Source: Paguma larvata
Lineage: Eukaryota; Chordata; Mammalia; Carnivora; Viverridae
Reading direction: 5' to 3'
Assembly: GCA_030068075.1 (NCBI GenBank)
Contig: CM057826.1
Span: 99,189,804-99,253,803 of the forward strand
Length of the DNA stretch: 64,000 bases
In this document: one piece after another, positions 35,615 to 47,409 of the stretch
How the letters are laid out: each line of letters starts with the position of its first letter
Position numbering within the stretch: position 1 is the stretch's first letter
Made by a program: the position numbers and the translations under genes
Notes under the pieces: model-generated
The model's database searches: none
What the model saw: the letters and a program-made list of their open reading frames with translations, nothing else
What the model was told of the DNA's origin: nothing

Positions 35615-36009
35615 AGATTTTTTGGCAGGCCTAATAATTAAATCAACTTAAGACAGATTCATAGGAGAAAAACACATTTAATTTTGTATATATAGGAGTT
35701 TCACATACATATGAGATGGTTAAAGACAGTCAGGCAAGCCAAGGTTTGTATGCCATCATGAACTAAGGAGAAGGATGTAAGGGTCTGGGGCTTCAAAAGG
35801 ATGGGAAATGATTCAAAGGAAGATTGGAAGAGCATATGTTTGGTAATCAAGTGTTTGCCGTGCCATGCAGAGAAGTGTTTCTGATGTAAAAGGTTATCCT
35901 TGGTAGTAGCTCTCTTCCTGGTACAGGCTCCCTATCTAAAATTTTTTAGGAAGTAAAGGGAGAGGTAAAAAGGTCTTCTCTTGTTTTCTTTTTATTTGAG
36001 AGAGAGAGA

Positions 36010-36059
<50 letters not shown>

Positions 36060-36320
36060 ATGCAAGCAGGGGAAAGGCAGAGGGAGAGGGATAGAGAAAC
36101 TTGAGCAGGCTCTATGCTCATCACGGAGCCTGGTGTGGGGCTTGATCCCATGACCCTGGGATCATGACCTGAGCCAAAATCAAGACTTAGATGTCCTACT
36201 GACTGAAACACCTAGGCACCCTTAAAAGCTCTTCTTGAGTGTGTTAGGTTTTGATTTGCCTTTAGTTCAAATAAGCCACATGCCAACATGGTACATTCTA
36301 TCTCAATATCCCTGAACCCC
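35615..36320. repeat. Old LTR-like repeat, family unassigned, split by SINE
   Basis: 'agacagattcataggagaaa', 'cttcctggtacaggctccct' and, beyond the SINE, 'ttgcctttagttcaaataag' belong to one ancient repeat that I recognise as recurrent in mammals but cannot name. Probably an ERVL-type LTR on the minus strand. Confidence 0.4.
35984..36223 (-). mobile_element. Older SINEC variant with expanded GA tract
   Basis: Tail and a long (GA)n at about 36000-36058, then 'gcttgatcccatgaccctgg' and head 'actgaaacacctaggcaccc'. The 'ccctgggatcatgacc' block marks the older carnivore-wide type rather than the felid type. Flanks 'aaaaggtcttctcttg' and 'aaaagctcttcttg' look like target duplications. Confidence 0.88.
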
Positions 36321-37289
36321 ATCAACGTATAGAAACAGCTTTTAGGATATATGCACAGATGTATTAACAGTGGTAATCAGTAGGTGATAGGAATGTGGTG
36401 CTAAAATTTTCTTATTTTTCTTTATCTGAATTTATAACTTTCTATAAGGCAAAAATATTGCTTATAAAATAATAAAAACTGAAATGTGAATTAATTTAAA
36501 AAATATTTAAATTAGTCTTAAACAGGCTCAGATTTTTACTGAAAGCTGTCCAGGATATTTTTTCTGTGTCCTCCACCTTAGCAATGTATAGTGTATCCCA
36601 ACTTCTGAGCAGGTCTCAGCAGGAAGGATTAAAATTTTTAGCAGTCCTTGAACAGAAAGTGAATCAACCCGATACTGAGCATGCATACATTTTCTGCTGG
36701 CAATGTCAGTAAACGACCTCCCCATCAGTAGCAAGAAAAGTTGCAAGAAAGAAACCTTACAACAAGGTGCTCACATAATTACCAGGCAATGTTGAAGCGG
36801 CCATTTCCTGCTCTAATGGAAAAATCCACAGTTCATCAACTCTTAAGAGTAGTAAGTAGATAGAATATTTAGAAAATGCTGAGTTCCAGTGCTATCTGAC
36901 AAGGGGAGGGAAGAGCTTTTTGAAGACATCTGTAAAAGACTGGAAAGGTCACCATTGGACACCACTGAACAGAATATCAAGAGACTTGTATTCAAGCCCC
37001 AGCCTTCCTCTGAGGGGATTAGAAAAGTTCACAGCCATGATAGTCCTCATATTCCTTAGCTGTGAAATAAGATATAAACAAAATCTGAAATTTTAATTGC
37101 TCACAACCATGGTTTATTGGATAATGAAATATACTTTTTGGACTCTAAGTCACAATGTTAAATATGCCACGAGAATTTGCTAACATCCCCTTTAATGGAT
37201 TCTTACATTCAGAACAAGTTGCCTGTAGAGGGCACTAGTCTGTTAATTACATCTACTTTTTGAATCAGTTTGACTCAAGGTCAGGAAGG
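36321..37289. other. Unique sequence with a CTCF-like site
   Basis: No gene or named repeat. The CTCF-like motif at 37219-37237 is listed separately. Confidence 0.45.
37219..37237 (+). promoter_or_regulatory. Candidate CTCF binding site
   Basis: 'ttgcctgtagagggcacta' agrees with the 19-base CTCF core at 15 positions by eye, including the central AGAGGGC. It lies in unique sequence, not in a SINE. Confidence 0.45.
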
Positions 37290-37425
37290 GTACTGCCTCC
37301 ACATCATATATCCAGTCCTTCTCATAGAGGAGAAAATCGAGGCCCAGAAAATAGGTGACTTGCAGAGAATCACACAGATAAAATAGGCAGAGCTCAGGTA
37401 GAATAAAAAATTCCGATTCATGCTA
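37290..37425 (+). repeat. MIR SINE fragment
   Basis: 'gaggagaaaatcgaggccca', 'aggtgacttgcagagaatca' and 'cacagataaaataggcagag' are MIR central and 3' blocks. Confidence 0.75.
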
Positions 37426-37674
37426 AAACAAACAAACAAAAAAACAACTTATGGAGATCTAAAAATCAAGTTGCATTAGTTGCTCATTTACTGAATCACT
37501 GTTTCTGAAAGCAATAACATCACTATTGCCATAAAAAAAGAAAACACACTATCTTAGAAAACCTACTGTTGAAGATATTTTTCTTGAAGATATTTCATTC
37601 TAGTGTCACTCCTCAATAACATCGATAATCCAGTGAAATTTCCTTAGTCTGTTACCATTGTGTTGATAACCTTT

Positions 37675-37885
37675 TTTTAAAAAACTTATTTAATTTGAGA
37701 GAGAGAGAGTGCACACACACATACACAAGTAGGGGAGGGGCAGAGAGAGGGAGAGAGAATACCAAGTAGTCTCCATGCTCTCAGCATGGAGCCCAACCCA
37801 GGGCTCAAACTCACAAATCATGAGATCATGACCTGAGATGAAATCAAGAGTCAGATGCTGAACCAACTGAGCCATCCAGGTGCCC
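37675..37885 (-). mobile_element. SINEC
   Basis: Reverse copy with GA-rich segment, 'caaatcatgagatcatgacc' and head 'gagccatccaggtgccc'. A perfect 11-base target duplication 'tgataaccttt' lies at 37664-37674 and 37886-37896, marking a relatively young insertion. Confidence 0.96.
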
Positions 37886-37896
37886 TGATAACCTTT

Positions 37897-38309
37897 GCTA
37901 TTTTAATATTTATTTGCCAAATTCTTATAGCCCTCAAATGCACTGGGGGACAGGAGAGTGTATAGGGTGTTTTTCCTCTCCCAGTCCCATTGATAGCAAT
38001 TAATTGTCAACCACTGGGCTGGATCTACATAATTCTTTTGTCAAAATTATGTTACTGGGCTGACATTGTGGTTCCCTCCAGTTGGTGTTCAGTTACTTCA
38101 GTCCTCCAACAGTCAGATTAAATCTAACATTTTGCCAAATCGTCTATTCCTTGCCATCTATTCTATTCCATCTATTCCAGAAAACAGTTAATCTGGTCAC
38201 ATACTGTACATGGACCCAGGCTCTGTAAAATCATGACTAGGATGTGTTTGATATCTTTGAGTTTTTCTGTTTGCTGTTGTTTTGAGAAACACATATATGG
38301 GGCATCATG
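37897..38309. other. Unassigned sequence
   Basis: No gene or named repeat seen. Confidence 0.5.
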
Positions 38310-38520
38310 CTATGGTACAGGAATTATCAACTTTGGAGCCCAGTGTCTACTGGCTTAAATCCTGCCTCCATTCATGTATCATTGGGTTCTCAGCAAGTTA
38401 CTTTGACTCTATGAATATCAGATTTCTTGTCATGGTATTTATCTTATAGAGTGAGGATTCAATGAGAAAATTATATAAAGTGCCTCCATCAGCACATGGT
38501 ACAGTACAGGTGAGTCTCCC
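38310..38520 (-). repeat. MIR SINE
   Basis: Reverse MIR: 'gcttaaatcctgcctccatt', 'agcaagttactttgactcta' and 'tgaggattcaatgagaaaat'. Confidence 0.75.
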
Positions 38521-38642
38521 ACCTGTAGAATATGACCTGTTTTCAGAATTAAGAGAGCACAAAGAGTAGAATTCTACAGTATCATGGATTCAAGGTCATT
38601 GCTATTAAAGCAAAGTGTTGTCTTTAAAACATACCATGGAGA

Positions 38643-38672
38643 AAAAATAAATAAATAAATAAATGAATAAAA
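38643..38672. repeat. (AAAT)n short tandem repeat
   Basis: About five AAAT units plus a degenerate GAAT unit. Confidence 0.85.
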
Positions 38673-39069
38673 AATATCATAGGGAGTAGATGAGATGAAT
38701 ATTCCAGTGGATGAGTTTCAGAAAAGTAGATATGAACCTTCCCCAATCAAGTGCCATGGTGCTCTTACTGTTCGTCTCCTTTCACAGCAGTGACATTACT
38801 AAACTACAGCCTAAGTCACTCCACACGTTTTTATGGTGATCGAAAAGCATGCTCAATTAAGAGGAATTTAGAACTCTTAGCCACTCTTACTCTCTGATAT
38901 TTCCAGAGTGCAGAGAGAGCATTTCGGCTGATTTTTAGACTCAATCTTTTCTTAGAGCTCATGGGAAAGACAGTGAGGGAGGACACCAAAGCACTATGGT
39001 CTTTGCATAGGTGTACAGTTGCTGAGGCATTTCTTCACAGTTTTGCATAATCGGTTTAACACCCACCAG
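38673..39069. other. Unassigned sequence
   Basis: No gene or named repeat seen. Confidence 0.5.
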
Positions 39070-39260
39070 ATGCATATTAAGTTCACAGCACTAGACATAT
39101 ATTATTTCATTCAAACTCTACCACAACCGGATGGAGAGATACTATTATTAACTTTAATATGTTGATGGAGAAACTGAGGTTTCAAAAGAGTGTGTTGCTC
39201 ACCCAGGTCACATAGCTAGTAGTGTAGTGAAACCAGGGTAAAGGCCTGACAGGGACTTCA
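39070..39260 (+). repeat. MIR SINE
   Basis: Forward MIR: 'cattcaaactctaccacaac', 'gatggagaaactgaggtttc' and 'caggtcacatagctagtagt'. Confidence 0.82.
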
Positions 39261-39594
39261 CCTCTGCCTCTGTGGTCTCTTCTGTTTTGGCTCTTTCTGA
39301 ATATGGTAATCATAGGCAAAAAGACAAGAGGTAGCCTGAAGGAGGAGAAAATAAGAAACTTAAAAAATCTACCGATGACCCAAACCATTTAAATCCCTGC
39401 AGTCTACATCGACATTTTACTATTCTAGGATACTCGTCAACATAAGTTTAGTGTTCAGAAAGCTATTGCCCAGGAAGATAATAGTTACAAATGTCTTTAT
39501 TGTTCATTCCAGGAACTTCCTCAGAGACCCATTGATTAAAAACATCACAGGACAATTTTATATCAGTTTGAGCATTTTCAAAGCCCTCACTTCT

Positions 39595-39888
39595 TAAGTA
39601 AAATAAGTCAGTCAGGAAAAGACAGATACCATATGTTTCCACGCATAGGTGGATTTTGAGAGACTTAACAGAAAACCGTGGAAGAGGGGAAGAGGGGAAA
39701 AGAAAAAAGACACAGAGGGTGAGGGAGACAAAACATAAGAGACTCTCAAAGACTAAGAACAAACTGAGGGTGAGGGGTGTGTGGGAGCGGGGAGAATGGG
39801 TGATGGGCACAGAGGAGGGTACTTGTTAGGATGAGCACTGGGTGTTATATGGAAACCAATTTGAAAATAAATTATTTTTTTTAAAAAA
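39595..39888 (+). mobile_element. L1 LINE, 5'-truncated 3' UTR
   Basis: Forward carnivore L1 3' end: 'aaataagtcagtcaggaaaa', 'agatacc' then 'aagagactctcaaagactaa', 'gggtgatgggcacagaggag', 'atgagcactgggtgttatat' and a short A-rich tail. Target duplications 'agccctcacttc' and 'agctctcacttc' define a single short insertion. Confidence 0.93.
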
Positions 39889-39901
39889 AAGCTCTCACTT
39901 C

Positions 39902-40608
39902 AAAATCTTCACTTTGTTGAGTTTATTAATCATAAAGATTGTATTACCATCCTCACCCCACCCTAACCAGACCTCCCACCCCCCCTCACTGAAAGACACC
40001 TGTTGAAAGAATCAGACTTCACAGTCTCAAACTGTTCTCAAACTTGACCTCCCCACACTCTAAGTCCCTATTAAGACTGTCAAAGTAGTGTTCTCTGTTA
40101 CCTGTAATAATTCTCAACTGGTTCTCAATGTATATATATTGTGGGTGCCTTTTACCCACCATGAGCAGGAAATATACCCAATATATATATACCCAATAAA
40201 TATACCCTATATATATATTAAGTTTAATTAACATGTATATATAACATATATATAATATATATATTAACAGTTCAGAAACTGGTATTACTTAAGTCTTCAG
40301 GTATTGTGCAATAATTTTCTTAAGGCAAGTAATGGGCTTGGATCTTGGGGACTTAAGGAAGTGAAATACCAACCCTCACTGCGGGCACAGAAGCCAGTGC
40401 TTGCATTCTGGGAGTGAGGCCCAGGATGATCTCAGCCTGTGTGGAGACTGTATTGATGACCTCACAGTGCCTTTGTATGAGCCAGAAAGTCTCTGTCACC
40501 AGGAGCCTCAGTGAACCTTCCCAAAGCTCACAAGCCCATCATGGAAATACTGCCTGTGTTAAAACTTGCCTCAGGAAGGACCCAGGAAATTTTCATTTTT
40601 AAAGTTCT
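39902..40608. other. Unassigned sequence with a TA-rich tract
   Basis: No gene. A TA-rich tract lies at 40128-40267. Confidence 0.45.
40128..40267. repeat. (TA)n-rich low-complexity region
   Basis: Several short TATATATA runs separated by repeats of 'tatacccaata'. Cruciform- or slippage-prone DNA. Confidence 0.85.
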
Positions 40609-41097
40609 TGAAATGATAGGAGTTTTAAATCTTGTGGGTGCCCACTCAGACCCCCAGGGTTGCTATAAAGATAATGTCAACGACCAAACATTTTAGCTAA
40701 AGCAGATGCAGAAAGAAATCTTATCTAAATTGCCGTTATCTGACTACAGCAGAGCCCCCAGAAAATAGAACTACCGTTAATCCCCCTCCCGGGGAGTTTC
40801 CTGCAGATTCAGCGGCCATGGGGACACTTTGCCCATTCCCAGCAGCACGAAAAAGCACAGCAGAACCTTCCATACCTTCCTATTAAAGCCCTGAGCACCA
40901 CCACTACCACCCTTTGTGAAATTTTGGTACACGAACCTTTTTATCTCTGACTCTTGAGTGGATGCCTCATCACTGAGCACTTCCATCTGCTTGCATAGAT
41001 TATCCTTGTCTTTTCTCCTGATTATCTATTGTCAGTTAATTTGCAGGCCCCCAATGACTAGACACAAGTTGGAAGAAGAAAAGTTTTCCTCCTGACA
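40609..41097 (+). mobile_element. 5' LTR of an ancient ERV1-like provirus
   Basis: Begins TG and ends CA. Aligns by eye with 47414-48066 over its length, best over the last 90 bases ('ccttgtcttttctcctg' shared exactly). Contains an ATTAAA-type signal upstream of the presumed R region. Followed directly by retroviral leader-like sequence. No primer-binding site can be identified with confidence. Confidence 0.75.
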
Positions 41098-41990
41098 GTT
41101 TCAGTGATGCAGAGACTGCTGCTGAGATCTGAGGACCTCTGACCCAGCTGACAGGTAAATTTCCTTACTTGTGCTCAGGGTCTGGGTGAGCAAGTCAATA
41201 AGCACCTCTCCTTTTCTTTTCTTGCCAAGATTCAAATCAGCAGGAGAAAACCCTTATACAAACTAGCTCTTTGTATTTTGTGACTCTTGGTTTGAGTGTT
41301 CTTACTATAGATCCTTTCCCTCCCAGGGATTGCTATTGTGTCCTGTCTGTTTTGTTTTGTGCCCTGAGAGCTTGTTTTGCATCCAGGGAGAGCATTCACT
41401 CTCTGGTTTTCTGTTTGCCTGGGAGTGCACATTTTTGCATCTGTGCTCAGAAGAGGCTATTAGGTTGGAGGCATGGGAATCTGTGGTCTGCAGGCAAGAA
41501 TAAGAGTGGGTACCCCATTTGCTGCTGGTGTCTGGCTACCCTTAGCCAGCTGTTAGAGGGTTTGTCTAAATCCAAATAAAAGATCTCAGTCCAAACTGCC
41601 TCCTCCTCTGTTTCCACATTGCTTTGCTAGTGCTAGAAAGTCCCATTCCAGCAATGTCTGCCTGGCGTGACAGATAGGAAGGTCTGTGATTGGAGGCATC
41701 TCATTTTGGGGGTGGGGAGGGGGATTGGAGACATGAGTTTTCACAAACACTATCCTCATCACCTTTTTGAATGGATTCTTTCCTTTTTTTCTCTTTGGCT
41801 ATCATGGAAAGTGACTTTGGATCATGGGGCTTCATCTTCTCCACCCTTTGGGGGATGTCTGTTGTGTCCATGGCTAAGCCATTGAAGGGTTTATTGGTTT
41901 TGAGTCACACTTTGAAACAAGTATCCCTTTCAAGATCTTAAATCACCATTGGCCAGACAGCAGATCCTTTGGTTTAGAAAAGCTTTTGTC

Positions 41991-42218
41991 AGGGCACCCG
42001 GATAGCTTAGTCGGTTGAACATCCCTCTTCAGGTCAAGTCATGATCTCATAGTTCCTGGGTTTGAGCCCCATGTTGGGATCTGTGCTGAACGCTTGCTCA
42101 GAGCCTGGAGACTGCTTCAGATTCTGTCCTTCTCTCTTGCCCCTCTCCCACTTGCACTCTGTCTCACTCTGTCTCTCAAAAATAAGTAAATAAAAAAAAA
42201 CCTTCTTTAATAAAAAAA
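41991..42218 (+). mobile_element. SINEC inside the provirus
   Basis: Forward copy with head 'gggcacccggatagcttagt', body and A-rich tail. Possible target duplications 'agaaaagctttt' and 'agaaaatgttta'. Confidence 0.9.
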
Positions 42219-42315
42219 AGAAAATGTTTATATTTGAAAGGATTTTTAAAGAGCTCTTGTCTTAAACAAATATCCTGTTACCAGTATGGGAAGATCATAC
42301 CAAAAGAAGAACACC

Positions 42316-42333
42316 AAAAAAAAAAAAAAAAAA
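42316..42333 (+). repeat. Poly(A) tract
   Basis: An uninterrupted run of 18 A in the provirus interior. Confidence 0.95.
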
Positions 42334-42370
42334 GATCAGCTAGCTTAAAAGACTCCTGTAACACAATTAA

Positions 42371-42575
42371 TTTTTTAATGTTTTAATTTATTTTTGAGAG
42401 ACAGAGTACAAGTGGGGGAGGGGCAGAGAGAGGGATGGAGACACAGAATCCGAAGCAAGCTCCAGGCTCTGAACTGTCAGCACAGAGCTTGATGTAGGGC
42501 TCAAACTCAAAAACTGCGAGTTCATGACATGAGATTAAATTGGACACTTACCCCACTGAGCCACCCAAATGCCCC
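42371..42575 (-). mobile_element. SINEC, first of a back-to-back pair
   Basis: Reverse felid-type copy with 'gagacacagaatccgaagca' and head 'actgagccacccaaatgccc'. It abuts the T-rich tail of the next SINE. Confidence 0.93.
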
Positions 42576-42775
42576 TCTTTTTTTTTTTTTATTCTAGAGA
42601 CAGAGAGCTCAAGTAAGGGATAGGGGCAAGTGGGGAGCAGAGAGAGAGAGAATCTCAAGCAGGCTCCATGCTCAGTGCGTAGTCTGAGACGGGGCTCAAT
42701 CCCATGACCCTGGGATTCAACCTGAGCTGAAACCAAGAGTTGGATGCTCAAGGGACTGAGCTACCCAGGCTCCCC
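42576..42775 (-). mobile_element. Older SINEC variant, second of the pair
   Basis: Reverse copy with 'caatcccatgaccctgggat' (older carnivore type) and head ending 'gagctacccaggctcccc'. The younger SINE sits at its poly(A) tail, a common landing site for L1-driven insertion. Confidence 0.92.
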
Positions 42776-44596
42776 TGAAGCAGTTACTTTAAAAGGTTAC
42801 ATCCTTCCCTTTTCAAGAATGCAAATCTTCTACACCCCAGTACTGTCTTCTCAGAGACCTGAAAGCCGTCCTTTTCAAACATAAACATCCAAGGAAATAA
42901 CTCTGGCTTTCAGCCTAGGGGTGCTTTACTTCTCCTTGTACTACTGCTTCCTGTTATAAAATGTGAAAAATTTATTTCTTCTCCTGATAAGCACCACTGT
43001 TCCCCCTTAACAAACCCACTATGCCATTTCCTTAGCACACCCAGCCTCTAAAAAGTAACGTCTCAGTCCACTGAAACAGTCACCTGAGGCTGAACTGTGT
43101 GTAGCCTCTAATGTGATTACATATCAGGGCAGAGAGAAAAAACTTGAAGATCTCTTCCACCAATATTAAGAAAAAGCTTTAGCCCTTATACTGAACAAAT
43201 AACATTGCACCCAGAAACATGGTTTGAATAAAAAGTGGGGCAAAGATGAAAATGAACTCTTATAAGAACTAGTGAGTTTTTGTATGACTTTGTGCTATAA
43301 GGTCTCTTATTTGTATCTGTGTGTAAGCTTATGTATGTCTAGGTATGCATGTTATATAATATCCTATTTTCTTACCTCTGGATGGTATTAACAAATTCAT
43401 TTATAAAATTCCTTAAAAGAGCTCTATTTACTTGGCTTGGAGAAAAATAAATACTTAAATAAATTAAATATTCCTCAAACTGAGAAACACAGAAACAAAT
43501 CCAAATATTTTTCAGGTTCACATCATTGGGTAAATCTTTGGTAAATAAGATCAGTGTAATATTGCTGGTTTAAAAAAAGCAACTGTGTGTCTTCTGAGCT
43601 AACAGCCCTATGATGCAAGCATATATTTTTAGGCCACTTAAGTTTATTAATTAAATGAGCTTATATATGTATTAGATGTTGAAAAGTGTAAAACTTTATA
43701 GATTTGACTTTAATCAAATTTAATCATTGCTCTTATAACCTTTAGTCCAATAACAACTGCGGTTTCATTGTATAGAGGTAGTTTTCAAAATCTTTTTGAT
43801 AATTTGAAACCTTAAAGCTATACAAAGTTATGTTAAATGACAGATATTCATTGAATATCTATATCACTTTTAGATAAGATAAAATACCGAGCCGTTAATT
43901 ACCAAACATAACTTTATCTTCTTTGGGCTTCTTATTTATATGGAGAGATTAAAGATATTTGAGTCTATTAATAAACATGATCTTTTTGTCACATGGAGAA
44001 ATTGTACTATGAGGAAGCATATGGTTCTAGAAATTGTGAGATAATATGTTGATAAATACTCTAATTTAACTATGGAATGCTGGTATATGACAGACAGTTT
44101 ACAACTGTCTACTTCTTAGTTTTCTCTGCAAAATAAAGGTTATTAAGGATTGAAAATTATAATCAATATATGTAAATTAAGCTACAGGAAATAATTAGAG
44201 TGAAGAAATAAAAACTCTGAATGCAAAGTATTCAAGGAATGTCGGATTGTTTTTGTTAAGGAAAAAAAAAGAGCAATTCTGTCCGAAAGTAATTGTTTAA
44301 AGATTGTTTCAGAATGAGAAAGGTAAAAAGTGAGGGACAAAAACATGAATGATTTAGAAAGTTGTAAAGGGTCAAGGATTGAGGGTTGGCGCAGCGCACA
44401 GAGAGAGAATCATATCTCATGTGGTCAAGCTGGCTCAGATTGAATGGATTTATTATAAGGTTTAAAATGAGTTTTAAAATCAGTATGTACCAGTGCAAAG
44501 CCAAAGTTTGGTTTTCTCTCTCTTATAAAGACAAAGTTTGTCGGACTATTAGTCTGTTCTTAATAAGAGATTGTGAAAGGTTCTCTTTACCTTTTT

Positions 44597-45044
44597 AAAA
44601 AAAATTCATTATTTAAGTCCAAGCTGGTTAACATTGAGTGTAATAATGGTTTCAGGAGTAGAATTTAGTGATTCCTCACTTACATGCAACACGCAGTGCC
44701 CATCCCAACAGGGGTCCTCCTTAATGACCATCACCCATTTACCCCATCCCCCACCCACCATGTCACCAGCCAACCTCAGTTTGTTCTCCATATTTAAGAA
44801 TTTCTTATGGCTTGTCTCCCTCTCCGTTTTTATCTTATTTTTGCTTCCTTTCTCCTGTGTTCATCTGTTGTGTTTCTTACATTCCACATGTGAGTGAAAT
44901 CATATGATATTTGTCTTTCTATGACTGATTAGTTTCACTTAACATAATGCCCTCTAGTTCCATTCACGTTGTTGCAAGTGGGAAGATTTCATTCTTTTTG
45001 ATCGCTGAGTAGTAGTCCTTGTATAAACATACCATATCTTCTTT
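44597..45044 (-). mobile_element. L1 LINE inside the provirus (first part)
   Basis: Carnivore L1 3' UTR and ORF2 end on the minus strand: 'tttcaggagtagaatttagt', 'ctccttaatgaccatcaccc', 'gtgaaatcatatgatatttg' and 'ccctctagttccattcacgt'. Resumes after the nested SINE at 45300-45409. Confidence 0.9.
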
Positions 45045-45299
45045 TTTTTAAAATCTTTTTAATGCTTATTTATTTTTGAGAGAGAGGGATACAGAGTGCG
45101 AGTTCGGGAAGGGCAGAGAGAGAGGGAGAGCATGAGTGTGGGAAGGGCAGACAGAAAGGGAGATCCAGAATGTGAAACAAGCTCCAGGCTCTGAGCTGTT
45201 AGCACAGAGCACAGTGTGGGACTCAAACTTGGGAACGATAAGATCATGACCTGAGCTGAAGTCGGACACTTTTAACTGACTGAGCCACACAGGCGCCCT
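45045..45299 (-). mobile_element. SINEC nested in L1, with internal duplication
   Basis: Target duplications 'ataccatatcttcttt' (45029-45044) and 'ataccacatcttcttt' (45300-45315) are unambiguous. The element is longer than usual because a 24-base GA-rich unit is repeated at 45106-45129 and 45140-45163. Confidence 0.96.
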
Positions 45300-45409
45300 A
45301 TACCACATCTTCTTTATTCATTCATCAGTCAAAGGACTTTTGGGCTCTTTCCATAATTTGGCTATTGTTGATAGCGCTGCTATATACATTAGGGTGAATG
45401 TGTCCCTTT
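45300..45409 (-). mobile_element. L1 LINE inside the provirus (second part)
   Basis: Continuation of the L1: 'gggctctttccataatttgg' and 'gctattgttgatagcgctgc'. Outer target duplications are 44579-44596 and 45410-45426. Confidence 0.9.
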
Positions 45410-47340
45410 GGTTCCTTATCTTTTAAGTAAACTATGTAGGAAACACAGATTCTGTGTTTTATTGAAATAAGTTCCAATGCTTTATCATGTCTTCGATTAT
45501 TTTAGAAGACAAAGTCTCTTTTTCTCCCTCCTCAAAAAACTGACCTGTGATCTTATTTAATCAGATATTAAAACCTTTGACATTTTGGACAACTTCCTAA
45601 AATCAAATTCTAAATGAAGTCTCCTTGACTTCAAATTGAGTTTGAGACTTTTCAGAGAGTCCCTGGAAAATCTCAAAGGATTTTTCCTCTTACAATGTTG
45701 AAAGAGAGATATAACTAAGAGAGAAACTAACTTCCTAGAAAGTTGTTAATGCCCTCTATGTCCATGATATGTCTTGATATAATGTTATAAGCCATAATTC
45801 CAGTCATTATTTAAAATGTCTGTCACATAAACAACCAAATTTCTTTGTCAATTGCTTTATTTTTTTTATAATGAACTTTCATTAGACTTTAACAATGGTC
45901 ATTTAAATTTTTTGTCATTCACACATAGTTACTGTTGAATTCTGGTGCTTTCCTGAGAACCCTTACAACTAGTTACAGGCCAGGATACTTTGTCTTCAAC
46001 AAAAGGGATATCTCAGAGAACTGTAGAAAGGTCTATAACAAGTACTCTGGGGTACAGGTTTGTCACAGCATTGCTTAAATAACTTTGAGAACATAGCGGT
46101 GGACTGAGTGAGGATTTCCAGAACTCTAGGGGACAAGCTGATAAGTTCATAAATTTTCTAGCCCAAAATCAAGCAAAACAAGAGTTAATTACATGGGACT
46201 GAATGAACAGATGAAGAATGACAATAATTTTTATAATTTTGTTTGTTTGGAACATTCCTGGTTCTTTAATGTTTTATTTTCTGGATATAATTTCTCTTTT
46301 CTACTTTCTAGATATTTTCTTTTTTCTCTTAAGTTGTCTATAATTCACAATTTAGTAGGTTGTATCCTTGTAAATAAAAGTGAAACATTTATCTTTGTCT
46401 CCCTCCAGAATTCAGAAACTCTAATTGCATATTTTTATTTGCATTGCAATATAGGTTTTTTGAAAATTCAGGAAGAATTTGTTCTTAGGACATAATTGAG
46501 AAAATTGATTTTATCACCAAGGCTTTGATTGAAATGTATTTGAGAATAGTATGAGAGAATCAGATATGACTATACAATTTTAAGGAATTAAGATTGACTA
46601 TGGAGTCAATGTTTACGAAGCCCTCTTGGAAAAACTGGCCTGTTACCTGGCTTATAGGGTTTCCTAGTCTTCTAGATGAGTACAGAATGTCACTCTCTAG
46701 CAGGCCCAGAACTTTAGAATATTTGGGGTATCTTAAGAAAAGAGGAAATCACCCAAATCTATAGGTACTGAAGATGAAGTCTGATATGTTCTTGGCTTGG
46801 TTTATAAGTATTAACAGGAATTTAAAGGTCTAATCTGAGGTTTATTATAATAGTTCAATAAACCAAACAGAAAAAGACCGGTGTGGTCAATTACTGCTCA
46901 CTATTGCTGCATTTATGTAAATGATCAGGCCAAATTTGATGAGACTAGGCTTATTTTGGAAACATGACTAATCTTACTTTGATTATCTTTGATTAAGATA
47001 CGGGTGATTGTAGAGAAAAATTTTCTGTGTAATCAAGTTTGAGTCTTATTCATTGTTTTCGATAAATCCTGGAATCACCCCAACAGCGTAGGCAGCTCAT
47101 AAACACCAGAACACCTACATCTTCCATGCTCTGTTCCAGGAAGTAACCATGACAATGACATTACCAGCCTCCTAAAGATGCTTTGAACCCAACATCTAGA
47201 AATCTTGACTGACTTCTCTCTTGACTCAGAAACTGGGTTCATAGTCTGCTCCAGTCATTCTTCTTTGTTTGTTTTTCTTTCCCTCTGTATATCTTGCCTT
47301 GAATCTTCTAATTAGAATCTTTCTCCACAGCAATCAACCT

Positions 47341-47409
47341 AGCTGCTGCTGCTGCTGCTGCTGCTGCTTCTTCTTCTTCTTCTTCTTCTTCTTCTTCTTC
47401 TTCTTCTTT
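47341..47409. repeat. Compound (GCT)n(CTT)n microsatellite
   Basis: About eight GCT units run directly into about fourteen CTT units, just before the 3' LTR. The open frame of Cys and Phe runs across it is an artefact. Confidence 0.96.

Noticed and set aside
39463..39810. 115-codon minus-strand frame
   Set aside because: Antisense to the short L1 3' UTR at 39595-39888.
44940..44965. CTCF-like 'taatgccctctagttcca'
   Set aside because: Part of the common L1 3' sequence and lacks the rest of the motif.
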